Shown here: positions 1-9,091 of the stretch, in pieces
How the letters are laid out: each line of letters begins with the position of its first letter
Position numbering within the stretch: the stretch's first letter is position 1
DNA from: Providencia rettgeri
GTDB taxonomy: Bacteria > Pseudomonadota > Gammaproteobacteria > Enterobacterales > Enterobacteriaceae
DNA: 64,000 nt
Direction: 5' to 3'
NCBI RefSeq assembly: GCF_001874625.1
Contig: NZ_CP017671.1
Coordinates: forward strand, 186,001-250,000
The notes under the pieces: generated by a model
Database searches by the model: none
The model's input: the letters and a program-made list of their open reading frames with translations, nothing else
What the model was told of the DNA's origin: nothing
Made by a program: the position numbers and the translations under genes

Positions 1-77
1 CAGAAAATAAATGGAATAAAAATACCTATGATATCGTTTCGTTAGCGATTGAATCTGAGGGGCTTTGGCCGTCGTAA
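1..77 (+). CDS. 3' end of an unidentified gene (partial)
   Basis: An open frame enters from the left edge at base 3 and ends at TAA 75-77. The visible tail is 24 residues and finishes ESEGLWPS. It looks coding rather than random (mixed polar and hydrophobic residues, no stop), and it is followed at once by a hairpin shared with the convergent ytfE. The protein family cannot be named from so short a tail. Confidence 0.45.
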   Translation, partial: ENKWNKNTYDIVSLAIESEGLWPS

Positions 78-91
78 AACCATCGCTACTC

Positions 92-117
92 ACTGCTGAG
101 TAGCGATATGCTATGAC
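92..117. terminator. Bidirectional hairpin between convergent genes
   Basis: A perfect 11-bp inverted repeat (ATCGCTACTCA, 4-nt loop, TGAGTAGCGAT) lies between the stop of the left-edge gene and the stop of ytfE. On the minus strand it is followed by GGTTTT, as expected of a weak intrinsic terminator for norV-ytfE. It probably serves both genes. Confidence 0.6.
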
Positions 118-124
118 GATAATT

Positions 125-787
125 TTAATTTCCAGCTAATGCTCTAGGGAATAATAAATTATTTTCTAAATTAATATGGTTCATTAAATCATCGATTAGT
201 TCATTAATACCATTATATAAAACGCGCCAAGTCGTACAGGCTTCTGGTGGTGGCGTTACATTATGAGTAATGCTTTTTATCGCTTCTAATAAATCGCCAG
301 CGTCATCATGTTCTTGCTCCATAACACTAATGGGGCCAGCTGCATTTTGCCCTAATCCATTTTTGATCATTGGAAATAAAATACGTTCTTCTTTCATCAT
401 ATGACTTGCAAGCTCTTCAAGTAGAGCTTCTAAGTATTTGGATAACCCATTGGGTACCGTGGGTTTGTTGGCATGAACTCGTTCTACTTTTTGCGCTTGT
501 AATATGAGCTCGGGTAACTGTTCTCTATGCCTGTTATGATAACGAACAACAATGAAATCAATAATTTCACTAAGTGGTGCTTCTCGCCAATCTTTTTCTA
601 ATGTCTCTGTAGATAATTCAGCTAATTGGTTTTCTAACAGCTCAATATCTAAATTTAACTTTTCCGCGGAACGGCTTAGTGTTTGCTTTCCACCACAACA
701 AAAATCCATATTATATTGGCGAAAAAATGATGAGGCTCTTGGAATAGATAACGCCAATTGTCCGAGTGTTTTATCTCTTAATTGCAT
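125..787 (-). CDS. ytfE: YtfE/RIC iron-sulfur cluster repair di-iron protein
   Basis: Cytoplasmic di-iron protein that helps restore iron-sulfur clusters after nitric oxide or oxidative damage. The 220-residue product has the ScdA_N domain at the front with the vicinal Cys30-Cys31 in DFCCGG, then a hemerythrin-like helical bundle with the expected His/Glu ligand motifs (HNRH, HMMKEE, EQEHD, HINLENN). The frame is open 24 codons further upstream, but start 787 is preceded by AAAGGA at good spacing and gives the usual family length. It lies 53 nt behind norV on the same strand with no terminator between, so both are probably transcribed together from the NorR/sigma-54 promoter. That placement fits a role in nitrosative stress. 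Confidence 0.93.
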   Translation of the reverse strand: MQLRDKTLGQLALSIPRASSFFRQYNMDFCCGGKQTLSRSAEKLNLDIELLENQLAELSTETLEKDWREAPLSEIIDFIVVRYHNRHREQLPELILQAQKVERVHANKPTVPNGLSKYLEALLEELASHMMKEERILFPMIKNGLGQNAAGPISVMEQEHDDAGDLLEAIKSITHNVTPPPEACTTWRVLYNGINELIDDLMNHINLENNLLFPRALAGN

Positions 788-840
788 GTTGGGGTCCTTT
801 AAAAATAATACAGCCTTGAGGTTGTTATTGTGAGTCGGTT

Positions 841-2043
841 TTAAGCTGACAGCGCCCATTGACGAGCAATATCTCGTCCATATGCACGGCAGTCATCTAA
901 CGTTTTTGTATCTGGTTTCCATTTGGCTTTTAAAGACAAGGCGGTATTAAAGCCAGCATCCATTAAACGAGTTTGCACGCGGTCAACAGCGCCGCCATTC
1001 CACCCAAAACTACCAAAAGCCGCGGCCTTTTTATTTAAGAAACGTAAACCCGTAAGTTCCTCTAGCATTCCTGCAATTTTAGGCATCATGACATTATTCA
1101 TCGTTGAGGTACCGACTAGTGTACCTTTAGACCTAAATACATGAGTAATAATGTCATTTTTATCACTGCGAGCGACATTGAATATTTTAACTGCAACGTT
1201 CGGATCTGCTTCATTGATGCCTTGGGCAATTGCATCTGCCATTAAACGCGTATTATTAGACATCGTATCGTAGAAAATAGTAATGCGATCTTCTTGGTAG
1301 TCTGCAGCCCATTTTAAATATAATTCAATAATTTGTGTTGGGTTATCGCGCCATACAACACCATGAGAGGTTGCAATCATATCGACGGGTAGGTTAAAGC
1401 CTAAAATTTCGTTCACTTTTGGTGTGACAAGACGGCTAAATGGCGTCAGGATATTGGCGTAATAACGCTGACATTGTTCAAAAAGTTCATTTTGGTCAAC
1501 TTCATCATTAAACAAGCGTTCATCACAATAATGCTGTCCGAAAGCATCGTTACTAAAAAGTACTGCATCTTCAGTAAGATAAGTCATCATGCTATCTGGC
1601 CAATGCAGCATTGGCGTTTCAATAAAAATTAATTGCTTATTATTGCCAATATCGAGGGTGTCACCGGTTTTAACAATTTGGAAATTCCACTCTGGGTGAT
1701 GATGGTGACCATTGATTGAGTCTATGGCATTGGCGGTACAGTAGATAGGAGTGCGAGGGATATAGCTCATCAGTTCAGTCAATGCACCCGCATGGTCTTC
1801 CTCTGCATGGTTAATCACAATATAATCAATCGTGTTTAAATCTATTTGTGCACGGAGATTACGAACAAATTCACGGCTAAATTTATGGTCGACGGTATCA
1901 ATGAGTACATTTTTTCCTTCACAAATCAAATAGCTATTATAGCTGCTTCCCTTCAGTGTTTTGTATTCAGTTCCATGAAAGTCTCGTACTTCCCAATCAC
2001 GTTGCCCAACCCATTGAATATTATTTTTTACATGAATAGCCAT
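841..2043 (-). CDS. norV: Flavo-diiron nitric oxide reductase, NorV-type without rubredoxin domain
   Basis: Reduces nitric oxide to nitrous oxide under anaerobic conditions. The N-terminal half is a metallo-beta-lactamase-like di-iron domain with the HAEEDH ligand motif. The C-terminal half is a flavodoxin (FMN) domain starting near FYDTMSNNT. The body is close to E. coli NorV, but the protein stops at about 400 residues (ending ARQWALSA), whereas flavorubredoxin is about 479. The C-terminal rubredoxin domain with its two CxxC pairs is absent, and no rubredoxin-like frame follows before ytfE. A norW reductase gene is also not adjacent. The start at 2043 (MAIHVKNN) matches the family N-terminus; 17 more codons are open upstream. 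The electron donor must differ from the classical NorW-rubredoxin route, or be encoded elsewhere. Confidence 0.93.
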   Translation of the reverse strand: MAIHVKNNIQWVGQRDWEVRDFHGTEYKTLKGSSYNSYLICEGKNVLIDTVDHKFSREFVRNLRAQIDLNTIDYIVINHAEEDHAGALTELMSYIPRTPIYCTANAIDSINGHHHHPEWNFQIVKTGDTLDIGNNKQLIFIETPMLHWPDSMMTYLTEDAVLFSNDAFGQHYCDERLFNDEVDQNELFEQCQRYYANILTPFSRLVTPKVNEILGFNLPVDMIATSHGVVWRDNPTQIIELYLKWAADYQEDRITIFYDTMSNNTRLMADAIAQGINEADPNVAVKIFNVARSDKNDIITHVFRSKGTLVGTSTMNNVMMPKIAGMLEELTGLRFLNKKAAAFGSFGWNGGAVDRVQTRLMDAGFNTALSLKAKWKPDTKTLDDCRAYGRDIARQWALSA

Positions 2044-2082
2044 CTTAATTTTCCCTATATTTTCGGTATATAGAGATACATA

Positions 2083-2099
2083 ATCAATATTCATGCCAA
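2083..2099 (-). promoter_or_regulatory. Sigma-54 promoter of norV-ytfE
   Basis: On the minus strand the sequence TTGGCATGAATATTGAT matches the -24/-12 consensus TTGGCACG-N4-TTGC at all but two informative positions. It lies about 40 nt upstream of the norV start and downstream of three NorR boxes, the arrangement known for NorR-activated promoters. Confidence 0.75.
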
Positions 2100-2152
2100 T
2101 AATATAATTTATTGATTTTATGCGTTTTTTGTGTTTTGAGAATTAAATATAG

Positions 2153-2208
2153 GTCATAATGACTATACTTAGAGTTGTCATTATGACTATAATCTTAGTC
2201 AAATTGAC
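2153..2208. promoter_or_regulatory. Three NorR enhancer boxes
   Basis: Three copies of the GTCA-N3-TGAC palindrome are visible: 2153-2163 (GTCATAATGAC), 2177-2187 (GTCATTATGAC) and 2198-2208 (GTCAAATTGAC). They sit just before norR and upstream of the divergent sigma-54 promoter. Three NorR sites are the known requirement for hexamer assembly in E. coli. The site nearest norR almost touches its ribosome binding site, which suggests autoregulation. Confidence 0.88.
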
Positions 2209-2222
2209 TATAAGGATGCATG

Positions 2223-3737
2223 ATGGGGTTTTCCGTAGAGGCCTTGGCAAAAATCGCAATAGAGTTACAAAGTGGCATCGAGCATTCAGACCGCTTTCAG
2301 CGCCTGATCACCACATTAAGGCAATCACTAAAATGTGACGCCTGTGCTTTGTTGCGTTATGAATCGGGTCAATTTATTCCGTTGGCTATTGATGGGTTAA
2401 TGCCTGATGTTTTAGGGCGGCGGTTTTTATTAGACGCTCACCCACGCCTTGAAGCCATTGCAAGGGCCGGAGATGTCGTACGTTTTCCTGCCGACAGCCA
2501 ACTTCCAGACCCCTACGATGGGCTAATACCGCATCATCAACACCTTAAAGTTCATGCTTGTGTCGGCTTACCTTTGTATGCAGGGCAAAATTTAATTGGT
2601 GCGTTGACGTTAGATGGTATGGAGCCAGACCAATTCGATGCATTTAGTGATGAAGCGTTAAGATTGGTTAGCGCACTAACCGCAGGAGCATTAAATAATG
2701 CATTGCTGATTGAACAGCTTGAAAAGCAAAATATACTCCCCAGCCAGCCCGCTTTATTTAAACCGACAGGTCAGACTGAAATTATTGGTTTATCAATCCG
2801 TATGCAACAGTTGAAGAAAGAAATTGAGATTGTTGCGACCTCTGAATTAAATGTTTTAGTGGGGGGAGAAACCGGAACAGGCAAAGAACTCGTTGTAAAA
2901 TCCATCCATGAAAAATCCCTTCGTGCTGACCATCCATTAATTTATTTAAATTGTGCGGCATTACCAGAAAGTGTTGCAGAAAGTGAATTATTTGGGCATG
3001 TAAAGGGGGCTTTTACGGGGGCAATTACCCACCGCAGGGGCAAATTTGAAATGGCCGATAATGGCACTCTATTCTTAGATGAAATTGGTGAATTGTCACC
3101 ATCATTGCAAGCTAAATTACTGCGAGTTTTACAATATGGTGATATACAAAGAGTGGGGGATGACAGTAGTTTACGGGTAAATGTGCGTGTATTAGCTGCA
3201 ACGAACAGAGATTTACGTGAAGAAGTTTTGGCAGGAAGGTTCCGTGCAGATTTATTTCATCGTTTAAGTGTATTCCCATTATTTGTGCCGCCTCTAAAAG
3301 AGCGCGGCGAAGATATTATGTTATTAGCAGGCTATTTTTGTGAACAGTATCGGCTGCGATTTGGGTTGTCTAGTGTGGTATTGAGTTCGCCATTGCAGCA
3401 GTATTTACTTAACTATTCATGGCCGGGCAATGTCCGTGAACTAGAGCATGCGATACATCGTGCGATAGTTTTGACTCGTGCATCAAGTGAGACTGGCGAT
3501 ATTATTTTACAGCCACAACATTTCACATTTGATTACCATGACCATGAATTAACAACTACGGCTCCATTAGCAATTCCAACGATAAAAAATTTACGCGATG
3601 CGACAGATGATTTTCAGCGCAAACTGATCACACAGGTATTAGAGCAAAACCATCAAAACTGGTCTGCTTGTGCAAGGGAGCTCTCTTTAGATATTGCCAA
3701 CTTACACCGATTAGCAAAACGACTAGGCCTTAAATAA
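2223..3737 (+). CDS. norR: Nitric oxide-responsive sigma-54 activator NorR
   Basis: Transcription activator whose N-terminal GAF domain senses nitric oxide through a non-haem iron. Domains in order: GAF (about residues 20-160), AAA+ ATPase with Walker A GETGTGKE near 215-222 and the sigma-54-contacting GAFTGA loop near 262-267, and a C-terminal Fis-type helix-turn-helix (NWSACAREL to the end). Length of 504 residues is normal. Two ATGs lie side by side at 2220 and 2223. The second is better spaced from AAGGA (2212-2216) and aligns with the family N-terminus. Divergent from norV-ytfE, its expected target. Confidence 0.95.
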   Translation: MGFSVEALAKIAIELQSGIEHSDRFQRLITTLRQSLKCDACALLRYESGQFIPLAIDGLMPDVLGRRFLLDAHPRLEAIARAGDVVRFPADSQLPDPYDGLIPHHQHLKVHACVGLPLYAGQNLIGALTLDGMEPDQFDAFSDEALRLVSALTAGALNNALLIEQLEKQNILPSQPALFKPTGQTEIIGLSIRMQQLKKEIEIVATSELNVLVGGETGTGKELVVKSIHEKSLRADHPLIYLNCAALPESVAESELFGHVKGAFTGAITHRRGKFEMADNGTLFLDEIGELSPSLQAKLLRVLQYGDIQRVGDDSSLRVNVRVLAATNRDLREEVLAGRFRADLFHRLSVFPLFVPPLKERGEDIMLLAGYFCEQYRLRFGLSSVVLSSPLQQYLLNYSWPGNVRELEHAIHRAIVLTRASSETGDIILQPQHFTFDYHDHELTTTAPLAIPTIKNLRDATDDFQRKLITQVLEQNHQNWSACARELSLDIANLHRLAKRLGLK

Positions 3738-3759
3738 GCTCTAGAATACTGAGAGTTTG

Positions 3760-4398
3760 TTAGCCTTTGGTGCTTATTTTCTCTAACCCATTGATAATAA
3801 GATTTAGCCCATCAATAAATCGCTGGTCGTAGTTGTTAGAAAATAGCATTTCTTTTGCTTCCCATGTGTAGGGGAATTTGTCTTGCGACAACTGATTAAA
3901 CTCAGACTCTTTATTAATTAAATCGCTATCAGCAGAAAAAATAGCGGCTTGCTGTTCAATACAGCAACCTAAAATAAAATAGAAAACAGTCATGGTGCTG
4001 CTAGCGGCTTGATTGGCAGAAACCCCTGATTGCACAAATGTTTTAATCAACGCGTTATTAATGCGTAATACGTTATCGGAAATAACATAGGTTCCAGCAA
4101 AAACACGGGCGCCGTCTCGATGTTGTAATAATGCATCTCTTAGTTGAGATGTGAGCGTAATCAGATTCGCTTTCCAATCTTGTTTATATTGAAAATTAAT
4201 CGCCACTGTCGCGACAATGTGATCAGCCATTCCTTCAAGCAAGGCTTGTTTATTACTGAAATGCCAGTATAACGAAGCTGCCTTAATACCTATGGCATCG
4301 GCAAGTTTTCGCATGGTTAACCCTTCAATCCCCTCAGTTTCAAGCAGTGTTAAGGCTGTTTCAAGTACCTGTAAACGTGTGATTTTTGGCGTTCTCAT
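3760..4398 (-). CDS. TetR-family repressor of the adjacent HlyD/MFS pump
   Basis: 212-residue regulator with an N-terminal TetR helix-turn-helix (LTMRKLADAIGIKAASLYWH) and a C-terminal domain of the tetracycline-repressor type (HRDGARVFAGTY and FILGCCIEQQAA resemble the TetR ligand-pocket segments). It is divergent from a HlyD/MFS pump, and the gap holds two identical palindromes, the usual layout for a local repressor whose ligand is a pump substrate. The resemblance to TetR(B)-type proteins does not show that tetracycline is the ligand, because the neighbouring transporter is of the 14-helix DHA2 type and not TetA. Confidence 0.88.
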   Translation of the reverse strand: MRTPKITRLQVLETALTLLETEGIEGLTMRKLADAIGIKAASLYWHFSNKQALLEGMADHIVATVAINFQYKQDWKANLITLTSQLRDALLQHRDGARVFAGTYVISDNVLRINNALIKTFVQSGVSANQAASSTMTVFYFILGCCIEQQAAIFSADSDLINKESEFNQLSQDKFPYTWEAKEMLFSNNYDQRFIDGLNLIINGLEKISTKG

Positions 4399-4426
4399 AA
4401 ATAATTCTCATTTTGTTCTTTATTAT

Positions 4427-4471
4427 CTAACAATGTTAGTTTAACATATTTTATAAACCTAACAATGTTAG
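4427..4471. promoter_or_regulatory. Twin TetR operators
   Basis: The 13-bp palindrome CTAACAATGTTAG occurs exactly at 4427-4439 and again at 4459-4471, 32 bp apart (about three helical turns). It lies between the divergent tetR-type gene and the pump operon, so binding would repress both. Confidence 0.85.
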
Positions 4472-4538
4472 ATTATCAATATTATTCATCCAGTCGGCAA
4501 TGCTTAACATACTGTTAGGCCGCATTGAGGTTAATAAA

Positions 4539-5621
4539 ATGACGACAAATGAATCTAAAACATTATCAAAAAGAATCATTTCCTTAACACCGTGGCTTAG
4601 TGTGTTATGCATTGGTTTTTTGATCTTTTTTGCAACCTTGAATTGGGACCAATGGCAGGGAACTAAACGTTACCAAGAATCAAATAATGCTTATATTAAA
4701 GCAGATTCAGCTATCTTAAAGTCGCGTATGACAGGGTATGTTTCTCGTATTTTAGTTGATGATTATCAATTGGTTAAGCGTGGTGACGTTATCGCAGAAA
4801 TTAATAATCAAGAAGAGCATTTCAAGCAGCAAATAGCGCAAGCTAATTACCAAAAGGCTCAACAAAATCTCAGCAATCTAGCGGATGAAATTAAAGAGCA
4901 AGACCTGACTGTTCAAATGTTATTTAGCCGTTACCAAGCTGCGAGTATTGAAGTTCAGCAAATGAAGCGGAGCCCATTGCTACGTAAAGCATTAATTAAA
5001 AGTGGCGCAATTACCCAACAAAATTATTTGGATGCCAATTCAGATCTACAACGCTTAATGAAATTAGAACAAGCAGCGAAAGCGGAATGGGAACAAGCCA
5101 AACAATCGTTACATATATTAAGCCAGCAAGAATCAATACGGGTCGCAGAACGGGATATTACCTTTGCGAATTTAAAACAAGCGGAGACTCAAACTTCTTA
5201 TGCCACTATTACCGCTCCATTTGATGGGCAATTAAATAAAGTTAAATTGAATATTGGTAGCCTTGTTACACCCGGCACAGAGATTGTTACTGTCACACCT
5301 AATAAGCAGCCTTATATCATTGCAAACTTAAAAGAGACACAACTGAAAAATGTCTATGCGGGGCAAGCGGTATCTATCATGGTTGATGCTTTTCCAGATT
5401 CCACTTTTAAAGGTGTTGTGCGCGATATTGGAGCGCAAAGCAGTGGGGAATCCGCATTAATTCCCGCGGATAACAGTAGTGGGAATTTTACTAAGGTTGT
5501 TCAACGTATACCGGTTTATATTAGTTTTTTATCTGAACAAAATCATTTAGATAGGTTGCGTCCAGGTATGTCAGTAGTTGTGGATATTGATACACAAAGT
5601 ATGGCTAGAAAAGGTAAATAA
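4539..5621 (+). CDS. HlyD/EmrA-family periplasmic adaptor
   Basis: Membrane fusion protein that links an inner-membrane MFS pump to an outer-membrane channel. It has one N-terminal membrane segment (about residues 17-37), a split biotinyl-lipoyl domain (NNAYIKADSA...TGYVSRILV and ATITAPFDGQLNKV), a long alpha-helical hairpin, and a beta-barrel region near the C-terminus (LRPGMSVVVDID). The open frame begins at 4500, but the ATG at 4539 has GAGG upstream and gives a typical EmrA-like 360-residue protein. The stop is one base from the MFS gene start, so the two are co-translated as a pump operon under the divergent TetR regulator. Confidence 0.9.
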   Translation: MTTNESKTLSKRIISLTPWLSVLCIGFLIFFATLNWDQWQGTKRYQESNNAYIKADSAILKSRMTGYVSRILVDDYQLVKRGDVIAEINNQEEHFKQQIAQANYQKAQQNLSNLADEIKEQDLTVQMLFSRYQAASIEVQQMKRSPLLRKALIKSGAITQQNYLDANSDLQRLMKLEQAAKAEWEQAKQSLHILSQQESIRVAERDITFANLKQAETQTSYATITAPFDGQLNKVKLNIGSLVTPGTEIVTVTPNKQPYIIANLKETQLKNVYAGQAVSIMVDAFPDSTFKGVVRDIGAQSSGESALIPADNSSGNFTKVVQRIPVYISFLSEQNHLDRLRPGMSVVVDIDTQSMARKGK

Positions 5622-5622
5622 G

Positions 5623-7137
5623 ATGTTCTTAAGCTTATTTCACGGTGCAAAGGAAACAAAACCTTTATTAGCTGTAGTTTCTGTTTTTCTTGGCGCTATT
5701 TTATCGACATTATTTACTCGTATGTTTTCCCTTTCATTAGGTGATTTACGGGGGGTTTTTGCGCTTGGTGTTCAGGAGGGGAGTTGGTTAAACATTGCTT
5801 TAAATGCAGCTCAATTAACCAGTATGACATTAACCCCTTGGTTTATGGTTATTTTAGGCGCTGAAAGGATATTGATGGCAACAAGTGCTATTTTACTGGG
5901 TGTTTTTGTTGTTTTTCCTATTATTGGAGGAAATTATGGGTTTACAGAATTACTAGTTATTCATTTTATTATTGGTTTGAGCTTAGGTGTTTATTTGCCA
6001 ATGACAATTTCTTTAGCACTAAGAAATTTACAACCTAATGTCTGGTTGATTGTCATGGCCGCTTACAGCTTAAGGGTTTCTTTAGGAATGGATGCGGGGG
6101 TTGGTGTTTCTGGGTCATTTATTGAGGTTATTGGCTGGCAGTGGCTGTATTGGGGATGCGCATTGTTTGCTGCAATGATATGCATATTCGCATGGAAAGG
6201 ATTACCGCTAAGTGAAATAAATTATGGGCTTTTTGAGAAAACAGATTGGGGAGGAATGCTCCTTAAAATTCTAAGTTTGGTTTTATTATATATAGGTGTT
6301 GTACAAGGTGAGATGTTGGGTTGGGGGGATTCCGGCTTTATTATTTCTTGTCTTATCGGGAGTGCTTCACTGTTTACTATTTTTATCGTGCGAGCATTAT
6401 ATTTTGAGCAGACCTTTGCTCATCCCAATTGGTTAGCTAATCGAAATTTGTGTATTTGTTTTATTATTTCTTGTTTGTACGGTTTCTTAATGTTGACTAA
6501 TTCCCTATTTATTCCTTCATTTTTATCGTCTGTGGGGGGGTTAAAACCATTCCAAATTGGTGAAGTCACGAATATTGCGTTTATCGCTTATTTAATTTTT
6601 AGCCCAATTGCCGTTTGGTTTGCTAAGCGGGTTGATGGCCGATTACTAATGACGCTTGGTGTTGTATTAATGGGTTATAGTTGCCTGCTCGGTATGCAAA
6701 TTGATTACCAATGGCGTATACATGAATTTATTCCGTTAATGATCATACAATCCGTTGGTGAATGTTTAGTATTAATCGGGTTAATTTCGTTATTTGTCGT
6801 GAATATGCAACCGCAATTTGCGCTGCATTTAGGTGCTTATGTTTCAATTGCAAGAGTACTAATGCCCGGGCTTGCTGGGGCATTAATGAATACGTATTTA
6901 CGTATTTCTTTTGATGAGCATTTTGGCCATAAAACTGCGTTTATTCAAACAGGTGAACAAATGCTAAGTACTGAAAATAATACTATGTCTATAGTATCGT
7001 TAATTAATCGAGAATCATATGTTGGCTCGTTTATTGATGGATTTAGTCTTATTTTCGTCATTGCTATCATCGTACTTGTACTGATTTGTTTTTTAAAACC
7101 TAGCCCAGAGAATCATATTGTCCCTTTTAGTCGCTAA
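5623..7137 (+). CDS. MFS drug transporter, DHA2 (EmrB-like) family
   Basis: 504-residue, strongly hydrophobic protein with about 14 predicted membrane segments, expected to drive proton-coupled export through the upstream adaptor. The N-terminus (LFTRMFSLSLGDLRG) and later helices resemble EmrB-like proteins of the DHA2 group, although the motifs are divergent. The ATG at 5623 follows an AAAGG at 9 nt; the open frame also runs upstream inside the HlyD gene and is not needed. Substrate unknown. It ends three bases from the convergent FUSC gene. Confidence 0.87.
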   Translation: MFLSLFHGAKETKPLLAVVSVFLGAILSTLFTRMFSLSLGDLRGVFALGVQEGSWLNIALNAAQLTSMTLTPWFMVILGAERILMATSAILLGVFVVFPIIGGNYGFTELLVIHFIIGLSLGVYLPMTISLALRNLQPNVWLIVMAAYSLRVSLGMDAGVGVSGSFIEVIGWQWLYWGCALFAAMICIFAWKGLPLSEINYGLFEKTDWGGMLLKILSLVLLYIGVVQGEMLGWGDSGFIISCLIGSASLFTIFIVRALYFEQTFAHPNWLANRNLCICFIISCLYGFLMLTNSLFIPSFLSSVGGLKPFQIGEVTNIAFIAYLIFSPIAVWFAKRVDGRLLMTLGVVLMGYSCLLGMQIDYQWRIHEFIPLMIIQSVGECLVLIGLISLFVVNMQPQFALHLGAYVSIARVLMPGLAGALMNTYLRISFDEHFGHKTAFIQTGEQMLSTENNTMSIVSLINRESYVGSFIDGFSLIFVIAIIVLVLICFLKPSPENHIVPFSR

Positions 7138-7140
7138 TCT

Positions 7141-8982
7141 CTAACCTCCTTCAGGGGGAGAGAGAAAACAATGCATTGAGTTTTTCTTGATTAAGTATTC
7201 TTTCAATTGTTCAAGTTCTTTAATCGGCTTATTTTGGTTTTGTAACCGATTAATAAGTTGGTTTAGCTTATTAGGTTCTAAGCGATTTTGCTGTATTCGT
7301 TTTTCAAGGACAAGTAATGCACGTTTCTTGGATGGAGAATGGGCAAATTTTTTGTTAAGGATAAATAAATTTAGCCAAATACCATGGTTGATTTCAAAAA
7401 AATGTATTGTAGAGGTAAAAGGTTGTTTATTTTTCCTTGCTAGTAATAACCCGCTAAGTAAGCGATGCATTATCTGGGTTGTTGAGGGTTTGTTGCCTTT
7501 TAATAGCAAATTTATCCCTTGCTTAAATTGCTGTTCTGAGAGATGAATTAATTGCTGGTAACGTTTTTTAGGGTTGGTTGGGAAAATCCAAGCAAAAGCC
7601 GCCATCGCGACGAGCGGGCCGGATACCACTGCGATGGCATTACCCACATTTTGCGTAAATGTGAGGGGAAATGGGTAGCTAGGTTGTAGTAAAATCAGCG
7701 AAACCATGATGTAGTCAAATGCGATCAGAATTAATTTATTGTGTGAATAAATCACAACGCCACTGATGATTACTGGGATGATTAACAATGTCATCTGCCA
7801 TGATGATGAGGCGAAAGGCCATAAACACCAAGTGCAAATTAATGCGACAATCGCGCCAAAAAATTGCCCGGTAAAGATGTATTTCATAAACTTTGCTGGG
7901 TAATCGATAGAAGCAAACAGTGCTAACATTACGGAAAGACCGAGTGTGAGATAGGCTAAAGCTTGCCATTGTGTCCATAGCCACAAAACCCCCACGGCAC
8001 CTATGGTAACAAAGGAACGCGTAAAAGCATGCCAAGCAGAAATCTTATTTTGATGAAGTTTTAGCGGGTCATTTTGATTCGTGCGTTTGATTGATTTACC
8101 TAACATTGCGTAGTAAAGGGGGATTAGCAGTGTTTTGAGCGCACCATTCGGGCACAAAGATAAAATATGTTTCCATTGGGTATCCGTGGGCTCCTGTGAT
8201 GGGAAATAGAAAGATGGCATGGATTGAAATTGTTCTAAGTGTAGCAATATCTGGCTTTGGGAAATGAGTTTTTGCCGTGCTTTGGCGACCTGTTTACGGT
8301 GATAACGCCAGCCAATACGGTTAGCTTCTAAAATATCTTCATAGCTCACCATTGCCTGCCACAGTTGTTCAATATCCTGTTGTTTGATAGGCTTTTTTTT
8401 CTCGATCGCTTGGTGCATAACTTGATAAAACTGCGTATCAATTTGGTTTTTAAGGGTAATCACAGGTTCTTGTTCACGTTTTGGGGTAAACAAAAAATTG
8501 AATACCACCGCTGAAAGCACTCCGACAAGGATTGTCCACAATCTATCCCAAGCTACCATAAACAAGTCATCGGTGCTGTGAACACTGAGCATACTGACCA
8601 TCACCGCAGAGTAACCTGCCAAAAAGGTGCCATAGGCCACGAAGCCTTTTTGTAGTTGGCCTATGCCACTACATGCACCTAACCACATAGCTAATCCTAC
8701 GATAAACAATAAGGGGTTGATGAGATGTAGTTGAATTAATACCACCCCAGCTAATACGCCTATCACGGTTCCCGCGAAACGCCACCAACTTTTTTCCAGT
8801 AGGTTTTCACGCCAAGGTTGTGCTGAGGCCCAGACGGTCATAGCGGCCCATTGTGGGTGAACAAGTTGTAAATATTGTGCAATAAAAAGGGCGGCAATCG
8901 ATGCGCAAGCGGTAATGATAGCAAAACGAAAGCGCATAGGGTTAAACCCTAAGCGAAGCAGTAAATTTGTATTATGTGGCAT
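7141..8982 (-). CDS. FUSC-family exporter (AaeB/YccS-like)
   Basis: 613-residue inner-membrane protein of the fusaric acid resistance/AaeB superfamily. It shows two hydrophobic bundles, at about residues 18-165 (QWAAMTVWASAQPWRENLLEKSWWRFAGT is the family-typical segment) and about 335-475, separated by a cytoplasmic helical stretch and followed by a soluble tail. Proteins of this type export aromatic acids or similar compounds. No AaeA-like adaptor or AaeX is adjacent, unlike the E. coli aae operon, so it may act alone or with a distant adaptor. A second possible start at 8937 has an AGGG upstream. It is divergent from a MarR regulator with two shared palindromes. Confidence 0.87.
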   Translation of the reverse strand: MPHNTNLLLRLGFNPMRFRFAIITACASIAALFIAQYLQLVHPQWAAMTVWASAQPWRENLLEKSWWRFAGTVIGVLAGVVLIQLHLINPLLFIVGLAMWLGACSGIGQLQKGFVAYGTFLAGYSAVMVSMLSVHSTDDLFMVAWDRLWTILVGVLSAVVFNFLFTPKREQEPVITLKNQIDTQFYQVMHQAIEKKKPIKQQDIEQLWQAMVSYEDILEANRIGWRYHRKQVAKARQKLISQSQILLHLEQFQSMPSFYFPSQEPTDTQWKHILSLCPNGALKTLLIPLYYAMLGKSIKRTNQNDPLKLHQNKISAWHAFTRSFVTIGAVGVLWLWTQWQALAYLTLGLSVMLALFASIDYPAKFMKYIFTGQFFGAIVALICTWCLWPFASSSWQMTLLIIPVIISGVVIYSHNKLILIAFDYIMVSLILLQPSYPFPLTFTQNVGNAIAVVSGPLVAMAAFAWIFPTNPKKRYQQLIHLSEQQFKQGINLLLKGNKPSTTQIMHRLLSGLLLARKNKQPFTSTIHFFEINHGIWLNLFILNKKFAHSPSKKRALLVLEKRIQQNRLEPNKLNQLINRLQNQNKPIKELEQLKEYLIKKNSMHCFLSPPEGG

Positions 8983-9020
8983 AGATTATCGATAAATTTG
9001 GCGTGTTAAATGGGTTAGTA

Positions 9021-9081
9021 GTTGATAAAATCAACCAATTGCGGTGTGATTATCGACTAATTAGTTGATAAAATCAACTAA
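9021..9081. promoter_or_regulatory. Pair of MarR-type operators
   Basis: The inverted repeat GTTGAT-AAA-ATCAAC occurs at 9021-9035 and again at 9064-9078. In the second copy the symmetry extends to 9-bp arms (9061-9081). The second copy abuts the ribosome binding site of the MarR gene, so the protein should repress itself as well as the divergent FUSC gene. Confidence 0.83.
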
Positions 9082-9091
9082 AGAGGGTTTT

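Noticed and set aside
923-1144. 73-residue plus-strand frame inside norV
   Set aside because: Antisense shadow of a well supported gene; no ribosome site or family.
5578-5622. Upstream extension of the MFS gene start to 5578
   Set aside because: Lies inside the HlyD gene; the ATG at 5623 has a ribosome site and a normal N-terminus.
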